Positions 33,785-45,700 of a DNA stretch of 64,000 nt are shown here, in pieces; the first letter of the stretch is position 1, and each line of letters opens with the position of its first letter. The notes beneath the pieces are model-generated. The model saw only the letters and a list, made by a program, of their open reading frames with translations. It was not told the DNA's origin and did not search any database. The DNA comes from Sarcocystis neurona (Eukaryota > Apicomplexa > Conoidasida > Eucoccidiorida > Sarcocystidae). The stretch spans positions 3,219,604-3,283,603 of the forward strand of contig KL647288.1 in assembly GCA_000727475.1 (NCBI GenBank), in the 5' to 3' direction. A program made the translations under genes and the position numbers.

Positions 33785-36700
33785 CTCTACGTGTGTTCAC
33801 GAATGCATACATAGATATATACGTACATATGTATACATATATATACATGCACGTACGCACGCCTACGGAGACGTACGAACCGCAGAAAGGTGTGTTCGTA
33901 TATATTCACAGACTTTATCCATCACACATACGTTTGTGTGACTGGGGCACCATACAGGCGGCGCGCTCGTGACTTATACCGAAGATACTGCTTGCGTCTA
34001 CCGGCCGACCTCCCGCTCAGCAAAAACTCAGCGGTTTGCTTCCGTATGTATATACACGCGTACGTGGAAGTCAGAGTGTATGCCTGTAAACTGGCGCTTG
34101 CTCGAACATACAGACGCACACGCACATCTATATATATATATAGATATACGTATACGCAATCGCACACGTGTACCTTAGATGCGTCCCCCGAGCAAGCCTA
34201 CCCTACTAGCAACAGCTTCTTTTATCAGCAGCAAAACTGGCGGACAGAAAGATGCGCACCTGCGCGGCATGGCACGAGATCAGAAAACGTGCACCGAAGA
34301 CAGGTTTGTGGAAACCAGGACAGAAGTTTTTGTCTGACGCGACGGAAACTCCTGGACAGATATATACAAAATTAAACGGGAGAAGGTGCTACGGCAAAAC
34401 GAACATCATCACCAAGCAACTCCAGAAGAGACCACTGAGACAATCTCGGACGAGAAATATCTTAGATGAACCCACGCTAGGGCACCTCAGGCACACACAG
34501 AGAAGCAAGAACGCACGGCCAAACACAAGGAAATCCTTAGTTCTCAAAAAGTGCGCCGACAGAATAGTTTGTCAGCATCAACTGACGACGGCTCAGATAA
34601 GCTGCGACGGATCCAGCACACAGGTGTTGGTTCTCGGCAAATGCCAAAGACGGGACGGGCAACAGTCCTTTCTTGAAGAGGGGACCTTAAATATTCTACT
34701 CTACGAGTGTTTGCATGTTTGCAGCGCAGTGCTCGGGTGTTACGTTGCTCAGAGACTATGGTGTAGCTGTGAGGTGTGCGTGGCTGGCTGAAATGCGGTT
34801 GCACACCTGGCGGCAGTACCTCCACCTAAGAGACACAGCCACCCTGTGCCACGTATCTGTGATCTACAAACATCGCACTCGTGGCTCCTACACACACACT
34901 CATACCTATATGTGTATTCCATACGGCACCCTCCTCTTTACAAACCGTCATAGGAAGAGAGAGAAAAACAGCACTCGCTGAAGTACCACAAATACAAACA
35001 ACGGCTCCCCGAACCGAGAAGTGCGTGCCCTTCATTCCCGTCCACCGTTCTTCACGGCATCGGCGAGACTTATACACGAGGCAGAGTGCGCGTCTGTTGC
35101 ACGTGTAAGATAAAACAGAGAAAGTGTAGAACTCATCAATGTTATGCGGTCTGCACGCACCCGTGCTTGTGCACTGGGCCTGCAAACCTAATATATCGTA
35201 GAGAAGTACTGCAGACGCATACACGACGAGAGACGAATCACACACTTGATCGTCCACACCCATACTTTATCATGCAAAGGGAATTCTTCGCACACGTGTG
35301 TGTGTGTGTGTGCCGTATAAAGACGAACCCCCACGTGTGTCTACTACCGTGTGCAGAAGGTCGACGCACCCCCGGACTTTTATACGAACACACGTACAGA
35401 CGAATGTCCCCGCGCGGGCAGCAGACTTACAACCTGCGTGCGGCGCTGTTGAATCGCAGGATGACGATCTCGTCCTCCAGACTCTCGTCCTTTACATATC
35501 TGCACGAACCACCGCAGCGGCAACTCCTACGTACAACCCACAAATTCCTTCAGAAGACGCTCGGAAGGCTCGGAACCTTCAGTGACAGTGTTCACCTAGT
35601 TCCTCACACATCTGTGCGTTCGCGCTCTTGCCCGTTTCCGCATATTTTAAACATGTACGCGGAGGTGTCATACAGTCTTCTAAACAATCTAGTCTATGTA
35701 CAGATCCATACACGTACTTTCTTTCATACGTGTCACGACGACACAGGCACGGGGTGGCGTTGTTTGTACAAACAGGTGCTGTCGACACATCAGAGAAAGG
35801 CATGTAGATAGAAACAGAACGCACGTGCACCGATGTCGTGCCGCTGCCCCTTAAAACACGTAGCAGTCATGTCTATATCTCCACGAATGCAGCTGCTGTC
35901 AATACGTCACAGGCAGGCACGTAGACAAAAATTCCACAGATGATGTGCCCCTCACACTACGTAGCAATCATGTTTATTTCCCTATCTTCACGGAGACGCA
36001 CAACTGCATACGCGTGTACATAATCGACGGAATGTAAGCGGATAAGAAGACGCTTCACGACTCCTTTGAACGCGTCTGCTACTTTTTTTCTGTCCACGCC
36101 ACAGACGCTACGTCACAGAGCCGCCAACCACGGACAGCCAAAAGGGGATACACACCTACCTAAGACACTCACCTATTTCTACGCATACATATAAGTACAT
36201 ATACACATATATATATACATATGTATATATGGATGTACATGTGCGAGTCACCCTGGGAGCAAGCAGTTGCACACAGCCACGAGACACGGGTGATCGTACG
36301 AAGACAAAAAGTAGGAGAAAAGTTAACACCGAGTAATCCACAGAAGGCGACACTACAGCGCATACACTCACCCGTACTTGTAGTTTTGCACACAGATGAT
36401 AAGCGTATACATATACGACGCGCGTACACTGAATTTTACGGAGGTGTGTACGTGAACTTCCGTTGCGAGGGAACCAAGATAAAAAGACCCAAGCCCCATT
36501 CAGTGGGAACACACTGGCATCGGCTACAAGGGCAAGCAAGAAAGTCAAGAAAAGCTGCAGGGTCATGACGGACAAGGATTTACATATCTATATGTAGACA
36601 GATACAGAAACAGACGCACGTATATATAAACGCACCCTAGGCACGAAAAAGCGGCACGATAAGAATACGACTGCATAAATACAAATTCGGCATTAATAAC

Positions 36701-39700
36701 CCAAGTACAGCGTACTAGCCCACCTTCCGGCTGCACGCAAGCAGCAGTACGGCAACACAAATATAGAACAAGCAAGAGCGCGTACACCGTCTTCACAGCC
36801 ACAAGAAATTACACTGCAAACGTGAAAAAAAAAGGCACGTGACAATTCCTTCTCCACAGAGGCACGCTGGAAGAAGGAACGCTGTTGTTCTGCAGTAGCT
36901 GGAGAACCAGTACAGACATCACACGTGGCTATAAGAAGCAGCAGAAACTACTGTTCACTACAAGGTGAAGTCAGCTCCCGTTTGACAGCGCGAGTAGCAA
37001 GGACACCGCTGCTCCTTAGTACATATATAGTTACCATAAAGCTGGGAAACTAAGAAGGAGCGGATCGAAGGTGCCAAGTCAATATTAAGAAAATAGCGGA
37101 GAGACCTGTCACTACGTTCATCAACACGTGAGACGTAAGAAACGCTATCAAACAACTGGAGAAACCAGCTTAGAGACGTCTACCGGCAAATGCCTACAAT
37201 TCACCTAGACTCTAGGAAAAACAGTCATTCACGCATGAAGACAAAACATCTATACTTGAACACGCACAAACACCCACATGCCGCAGCATTGTGCACACGG
37301 ATGGGGCAAACCACTACCTTTCTCGCACAGGTTGCGTCTACGGGAGGAACAGAGTCTGCTTGTAGGTGTATGCGCGTGCGCCATGCCTTATATACGTGTA
37401 CAAGGGAGAGCAGCTAGCTACACATGGAAGCACAAAAAATATATATACGGCGAGAAGAAGCCAACCTGGTGACGCAACACCCATCGGTCCACTGGGTCGT
37501 CGAAGACGCAGTCGGTGACCACGTATACGTACCCACGCATAGAGAGAGATTCGTACACAAGTGCGGAGTGTTCGGTAGAAACCGTAGTTCACCCGACCAG
37601 CCCTAAACGAGTGGAAGTTGTTGGTGGATATACACATATGTAGATGCGCGCGTGTGTGTTATTACACCGAACACTGCAGAAGAGGGGGTGACGAGTGCCT
37701 ACACGTTATCCGGCGGATAGAACAAGCAGTCGTCTTTGTCGCCTTCGCCTGGCCGCTGCAGCAGCCAGAAGCGTATCATGCGTTCGATGCCGCATGACGC
37801 CAGCAGCGGAGGCGCGCAGCTGCACGTGCGCGTCACGGGCGGGGTACTGCAGCCGCACAGGAAACAAGAAGTAAGAAGGAAGGTCGTGTTTTTAATGGGA
37901 TGCGAATGTGCACAGACGAGTCGAACGTTGTTCCGTGACAATACCGCTGGACGGTAAAGCACCTACGTATGCACACACGTCCGCCACTGGCCACGCACAC
38001 TGGACAGAAAACGATCAAATACACCTTTTCGAGCACAGGCCCCTCCTCCACATACGCTTGTCTGGGCAGACTTCATTGCATCCCCGTACGTACGCGCGTG
38101 TGGCCCGAGGCAATCCAGCTTTCTCTCTGTTTTTTTCTTTCGTCCTCTCTGTGCCTATCTACTTATATAGACCTACGTACATACAAGCACGTAAGCGTAC
38201 GCACCCGTGGAATTGCACCACGACAGTAAGCTGTGGATGTTCACCACAAGGAGGACTGATGTGCAGGGAGCTGCGACAGCGTAGATGAACGCACGCACGA
38301 GTACAGACGCATCCAGACATCTGCCACCTGGCAGGAACGCGGCCAGGTACACACACACAGACAGACAAACGCATGCATGCTGCGTGTATGTACTACATGC
38401 GCATCTGGATGTATGAGGCAGGAGTACGAGTGCTTGGGAGACGTTTACCTGGCACAGCAGTTGACGATAGAAGCATGCCCACGCAAGCAAAAGACGCTCT
38501 GAAGCACCTGCGTGTAGCGCTGCTTCACGTAGTCCTCCACGTCAATAACATCTGGCAATCGCCACACATGCACCTGCGCGATATCCACGGCAGCACAGGA
38601 CCCGCAGACAATGTTGTCTCTACAGCGTGTATGTCATGTAAAAGGATTTTTTCGAAAGGTTCAGTGGTGCCGCCAGAAGTGTTTCTGCCTCGCAGAGGAT
38701 AACACCAGCAGCAGCCCATGCCGCTCAACTTTTTCTGTACACCCTGGCGGCAGGGACTGTCGCGGCCGAGGCAGTAATGCCGGTTGCTCTATTTATACTG
38801 TAAACGACGCGTACGTAGTCGTACAGACAACCGTAAACATACACGAGGGTCGAGTTCCGGTTCGCAGCAGTCATCAAGTCGCCACGAGCTTCTCACACAG
38901 AACGACAGAGTGCCGCCAGCACTCCCGGAAGCACACGGGACACGGGCAGCTGCAGCCGCCGCAGCCGCCGCAGCACCAAGAAAGCAGCGCAGCGGCAGAA
39001 AGCAGAAAAGAGTAGCAGGCGGATGCAGCAGGAAGAGCTCGCTGGGGCTGCAACAGATGAAGCGCACACAAAAGAACTGCAGCGCGGAAGCGGGGCGCGA
39101 GAGAGTGTAGCACCAGCAGCAGTCGAGTCACGCGCGCCAACAGCGGCGGGCCTCTGCAGGAGCACCAGCGTCGCACAGCTAAAGGAACTGCTGTTTCTTT
39201 ATCAAAAAGATTTTGCCTCAGATATACCCCGTGGATTTCTGCGAGAAATCGACAGCAGGGCACAAAGAGGTCACTAGCCTTCAACGACATTTGCCGGTGG
39301 GACAAGGATACGTACAACGGCTGCTGAGTGTCGTTCACGAATGGTACAGGAAAAGTGCAGTTCCATTCCACCACTGCGCGCCAGCAACAGCCGACCGACA
39401 CAACAGCAGAACCGCGACCGCACCAACAGGAGCTGCGGTTTTGCAGCAGCACGTCTGTCGGCAGCCGCAGCGGTAGCCCCTCCCAAGTGCACGCGCAAAT
39501 CTCGCTGCAGGACACACACCTGCGGGAGCAGCAGGACCTACACGCTTGTCTTCGGAGCCGATAGCGATGTGGCGGTCGTCGAACAAGAAACAGCCCGCTT
39601 TAAGCGTCATAAAGTTTCTCCAACCTTCACTCCGCAGCTCAAATATCGGAAGCTGGTCATCCCATACATTTATACACACACACACACACACATACGAAGA

Positions 39701-42700
39701 GAAACATATACGAATCACACAGATGTAAAAAGGAGTTTGCACAGGCGTCGCAGACGTCTTTGCGTGCGGAGACGCAGATGCGCTGGGAAGCTTCCGTAGG
39801 CTTTGCTGCGCAGCTCGGTTCCCACCAGCTAACTCCTCACGAGAGACACGCCCGTCGAAGATAGATACATCCGCTTCCTCATCCGTAAATGCACACACAC
39901 ACACATGTACACCTGTTCCCTTATCCGTAGTCACATATGTACACACTTTTTCCTTACCCGCACTTACACACATACGTACATCCGTACGCACTCACGCGTA
40001 CACACATAGGTACGAAGGTGTCTGTTGTCCACGTAGCCACTGCCGTACGGAAGTGTCACCAACTTTTTCTGCCTTTGACTAATCACTGCACAAGGCGGTT
40101 CCAGCGGCTCACAGAGCTACTCACACGTGTGAATGTGTACATCTGTTGCGGGAGTATACACGCACTTTTAGTTTGAGCGTTGAACCCACGTCCACCCACG
40201 TACGAAATGCTGTACGCGAGCGCCGCAGCACAAAAAGAATTACGGCCACAGACAGGGACTGCCGTACAGAAGCACTGCAGCTCATTCGTGTCTCGACGTA
40301 TATCTGTGTATGTGGGAAGCGCAAAGTTTTCACGTAGACTGGCGACCCAGACATTATACCTGTGAGCACGGTGTCTGCGTCTTCACTCGTACATGCATCA
40401 GTGTGTGGAGACAAGTGAATGTCTACGCGCGCTGCGTAGCTGCGCTGCAGGCCGGATCAACGCCAACACCGCGTCTGCTTCTTTGTGTTCATAATCCTTT
40501 TCTTCTCCTCCTCCTTTCCCTGGTTTCACTCACTTTGACTTAATTTCCTACGTCTGCGTCTTCTACGTACCTGGACGCGGCTGCACACATGCGATCACAC
40601 CTATCTACTAATGTTACACTGCTGCCATCGCCCCCCGCCAGAAACGTGCACCTATGTATACATATACATACACACATGTACGCAGACATGTCTACGTGAG
40701 TGTGCGCCTGCTCAGACTCAAAAATCTGTCTACGCGTATATATACGTATATACACGTATATATATGGAAGGCGAGGATGGGTAGATGAGCGAATACGCGC
40801 GTGGTCAAACAGGGAGCTGCTGCAGCACATGCCTCAGCTGTTTTCGCTATTGCAGCTGCTGTGTTGCTGCTGCTGCTCGTACTGCTGCAGCTGCCTTTGC
40901 TATTGCCACTGCTGTTGTTACTACTGCTGCTGTTGCTACTGCTGCTGCTGTGCTCCTGCTAGTGCTGTTGCTACCGCTGCTGCTAGTGCTACTGCTGCTG
41001 CCGCTGCGACTTACCGGGTGGCCAGTCAGGTAGACAAGTGGGTATCTTCTACGTCGGATAATAAGCATCAAGCGCCCAGACCAGGAGAAGACAACGCGAT
41101 CCGCTCCACGTAGAGGTGTGCTTTCTTCTTTCTGCTTCCGTAATGCTGCTAACTCTCCGTCAACAGCATTTTCTTCAGAGTCAGCCTGCTCTCTTCTTCG
41201 CCTGCTGGCGCCCGTGCTCGCTGTCACTTCTCGCTGCACGCGGGTTCGCAGCGCCTGCAAACGTAGCTGGAGCTGCAACTGCGCAACGCTTCTGGTGGCC
41301 CTCCGCCGGCGTCTGCTACTGTTGCTGCTGCTTCCTCTGCTCCTGCCGCCTTCGCTCGTCCTCCTGAGTCCGCGAGTTGCTGCAGGAGCAACACCGGCAG
41401 CAGCATTCGTCTGTGAGCCTCCTTCGTTTGCTTCTCCTCTTCCTCCTGCTGCTGTTTCTTCAGCACCAGCCGTGCGCCGCTGCACTCCTTCACCAACACT
41501 ACTTAGCGGCGTACCTGGGTCACGTGCCGCAGCACCACCTCCCCCGTCTTCTCCAGCAGCACTCCTGCTTTCGTCCGCAGCAGGTTCTTCGCGTGAAGCA
41601 GCAGCGGCAGCGCCTGAAGCAGCAGCGTCACTTGTGGTACTAGCAGGTGCATCTCCAGCAGTAGATGCGACGTGTGCTGCAGAGTCATCCGCACCAGTAT
41701 CAGCCGATGTAGATACGGGTGACGAAGCTACTCTGTCTTCTGTTGTGAAGAAGTCAGTGCCGCTGGCAGTAACAAACTCCTCAGGCTCTGAGACATACCC
41801 TCCAGCACCTGCGTCTGCTGTTGCCGTCTCGGCGGCTGCCTCTGCTGCTATTGTTTCACATGCGCCATCTGGGCTGCGAGGCCCTGCTGCAGCCGCCTGA
41901 GCGTGCGTCGCATCGCGCGAGCGCGTAGAACCAGTTTCTGACGGAGCAGCACTCACCACGCCGCCAGCAGCAGCGGTCCCGCCAGCGCCACTCCTTGCTG
42001 CAAGACGTGCAGCAGCAGCGGCTTGGCGAGCGCCACGTTGGTTTCTTCTTAAAACACGCTGCAGCACTGTTGTTAGCGTTTCTTCGGGCTCCTGTTCCAC
42101 TGTCGTTTCATCTCGCCTCGTCCACGCGCTGCTGGAGTCGCTGGTTTCGTCGCTACCCGGCGACGCGGGGTAACGACTGCTGCGGTTGCTAGTGATATGC
42201 AGAGGTGCTCCGCTGGAGCTATTGCTGTGGCTCGAGAGACACGCTTCTGCGCTGCTGCTGGTGCTGCCCCCGTGGACCCCACCGTGCTCCCTACACCCCT
42301 CACGACCGCTGCTACTCGATTCTCTGGCTTCTAAACTTCCTTCATTAACGCCAGCACGGCCCGTGCTGTCTCCGGTTGTGAAGTCGGCGCTGCGGCCATT
42401 GCGGCTGCCAGTGTTCGTGCTGGTGCCTCTGCTGCTTTCGCTTTTGCTTGCGCTGCTGCTCTTGCCGCCTTCGCAGATGCTGCCCCTGCCACTGCGTCCG
42501 GTGGAGCTGCCAGCGCTGAAGCTACTTCCGCTTCCGCCGCTGCTGTTGCTGCTGCTGCTTTCGCTTTTTGAGCCCAGAAACGCGTCGTCCTTCTGGTCGT
42601 TATCTTCGGCTGCGGGAAGAGCAGCAGACGCCAAGTCTGCGAGCAGTTCTGCGCGCAGCGAACATGGTGACGCAAACGGCTGCTCGCCCCACAGTTCCTC

Positions 42701-45700
42701 TCCAGCGTCAGCAGAGCCGTCACCACTGCCCGAATACGAGAGTCTCCTCCGGCAGCGCCGCGCGGAAGCAGCAGGTTCGTCGACTTGCCAGGGTGTGCCC
42801 CTGCTCGCCTGCACGTCTTCTTCCTCAGCCCCGCGCTCCCTCTGCTTTGCCAAACTGTGCAGTAGCTCTTCGACTTCGTGCTGTTGCTGCTGCTGGACCT
42901 GCTCGTGCTCCTTCGACTCTCCCAGCTGATGTTGCTGCACCTGGAAGGGCAGCAGCTGTTCTCGCTCCTGCGGCGCTCGCTGTTCTTCCTGCTGCTCCTT
43001 CTCTTCAAACTGCCGCGGACGCTTACATCTGCTGACGCCCTTGCTCTCCTGTGCTTCCTCCATCACCACGTCTGCTGCTGCAACCGCCTGCGGAGCACTC
43101 ATCGCTGCTTCATCACGCGAGAATTGTGTGCCTCCGTCAGCAGCTCCAGAGCGGGTGGCTGCCGCCTCTGTAGACGCTGCCGCCTCTGTAGATGCTGCCG
43201 CCTCTGCAGGTGCTGCTGCAGCGGCAAAAGCGGGCGTCGGGGCTGCGCCTGAAGGGGGTGCTGCTGCTTCAGCAAGGCCTGAAATATCTGTGCTGCTGCG
43301 CAAGTCGTTTGCCGCAGCAGCAGCACCTGCCGGCGCACCCACAAGTACCTGCTCCGTTCCCACACTCCGTTGCTGCTGTCCATCGTTCGTTTCCTCTCGG
43401 TGCCCTTCCACCTGCAGCGGCCGCTCCTTGCTGTCCTGTAGTGGTTCCTGTCTTTCAGAGTGCGACTGCTCTCCAGATTGCTGGTGCTGCTGCTCCTCGG
43501 GTCGTCGCTGCTGCTGCAATTTATCTGCTTCGTGCCGTCTCGCAAGACGACCTGCCTGCTGTTCTTCACTTTGCTGCTGCTGCTGCGACAGCTGCTGCTG
43601 CTGCTCATCTTGGGGCTGGAGCTGTTGCTCGACAGGCTGTTGCCGGGCCTGCTGTCCCATACGCTGCTGCTGCTGCTGACCACGTTCTTGATTTTCTTCG
43701 GCGCGCGCAGCAGACGCTGCATCAAGCGTCAGTGGCGTGTGCACTGCGAATCTCCACCTATGTGGTTGCGAGCGTGCACCGCCTTCAGCTGTGGCAGCAG
43801 CAACACTACGTATGGATGTTATATCGTCAGCAGGAGCAGGAGCATCAAGAATCGCAAGAGGAGCGTCAGTGCGACGTCTCTGAGTTGCTCTCGCTGTGCG
43901 CTGTCTCCTCCTCAAAAATCGTTCAATTGCTGCCGCACCGCTTGCTCCTGCTGCTCCGTCTTCGCCACTTCTCCCCCCCCTTGCTGCTGCTGCTGCCGCT
44001 ACAGTCCTTTCGCCTCCCGCCTGTCGCCCCGGTGGTGGTCCCGTGGCTGCTGCCGTCGCGCGTCTTGCTGCTCGTGTCGCAAGCGCTGCTGTAGCTGTTG
44101 ATCTCGTTCCTCTCTGTCTGCTGGGTCTGCCGGCTAACGTGTACGGTGGCTGCTGCGCAGCGCCGGCGCCGCCCCCGGCCTTCCTGATGTGCTGCTGCTG
44201 CTGCGGCTCAGCTGCCGACGAAGCCGACTGCTGACAACCCCTCGTGCCACTAGCAACAGGCGGAGGCGGCCACGATGTGCAGTAGCGGATCGGTTCCTTC
44301 AAAATGCACACGGCTTTATTCTTCCGTATATCCTGCAAAGAACCGAGTATGAGTGTGCACGAGAAAGACGACAGCACTGAAGAAAATTTCCTGAGCGCTA
44401 CACAGAGCAAAAAAAGGGAACTCCGCCAATTAAAGAATTTCGAAGCTACTCTAAACAGAGGAAGTGCGTACATCGATGTATAAATATCCTCCTACAAGAC
44501 TAGATGGCCCGGTACCGCGACGTGCTGTTTAACACTCCCACATCAACGTGTTTTGTGTATATATATATACATACACACACATACATACACACATACGTAC
44601 ATAGGTACATACAAACATACGTACATACAAACGTACATACATATACATATGTACATACGTGCATACGTACACNNNNNNNNNNNNNNNNNNNNNNNNNNNN
44701 NNNNNNNNNNNNNNNNNNNNNNNNNNNNNNNNNNNNNNNNNNNNNNNNNNNNNNNNNNNNNNNNNNNNNNNNNNNNNNNNNNNNNNNNNNNNNNNNNNNN
44801 NNNNNNNNNNNNNNNNNNNNNNNNNNNNNNNNNNNNNNNNNNNNNNNNNNNNNNNNNNNNNNNNNNNNNNNNNNNNNNNNNNNNNNNNNNNNNNNNNNNN
44901 NNNNNNNNNNNNNNNNNNNNNNNNNNNNNNNNNNNNNNNNNNNNNNNNNNNNNNNNNNNNNNNNNNNNNNNNNNNNNNNNNNNNNNNNNNNNNNNNNNNN
45001 NNNNNNNNNNNNNNNNNNNNNNNNNNNNNNNNNNNNNNNNNNNNNNNNNNNNNNNNNNNNNNNNNNNNNNNNNNNNNNNNNNNNNNNNNNNNNNNNNNNN
45101 NNNNNNNNNNNNNNNNNNNNNNNNNNNNNNNNNNNNNNNNNNNNNNNNNNNNNNNNNNNNNNNNNNNNNNNNNNNNNNNNNNNNNNNNNNNNNNNNNNNN
45201 NNNNNNNNNNNNNNNNNNNNNNNNNNNNNNNNNNNNNNNNNNNNNNNNNNNNNNNNNNNNNNNNNNNNNNNNNNNNNNNNNNNNNNNNNNNNNNATACGT
45301 ACATACGTACACATACGTACATACGTACACATACGTACATACGTACACATACGTACATACGTACACATACGTACATACGTACACATACGTACATACGTAC
45401 ACATACGTACATACGTACACATACGTACATACGTACACATACGTACATACGTACATACTAATACATACACACGTACGTACACACGTACATACGTACATAC
45501 GTACATACATACGTACGTACCTAGATACGTACGTACCTACATACGTACATACATCCATACGTACATACGTACGTACATACGTACGTACATACGTACATAC
45601 ATACGTACATACATACGTAGTTGTACAGAGCAGTGTACCTGAATGGAGCGGGTGTTCCTGTGAAATGAATGACAGATATAAACTCCACGACGGGATGTGC

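Noticed and set aside
31507..33972. Plus-strand Leu/Ser/Ala-rich frames of up to 285 codons opposite the acidic exon
   Set aside because: Antisense reading of a Ser/Glu/Arg-rich exon; no ATG context or splice support, hydrophobic composition typical of reversed CAG/GAA codons.
41118..44101. Plus-strand Leu/Ala/Cys-rich frames of 200-300 codons within 41-44 kb
   Set aside because: Antisense of the Gln/Ala/Ser-coding exon on the minus strand.
44333..44473. ATG at 44473 as start of an independent 1208-residue gene
   Set aside because: The 47 codons between it and 44332 look like intron with a pyrimidine-rich end (ctcggttctttgcag), and DIRK after 44332 completes a WD blade in phase with the exon ending at 46157.
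45295..45620. CRISPR-like array
   Set aside because: Repeats are contiguous 18-mers without spacers, in eukaryotic intron sequence.
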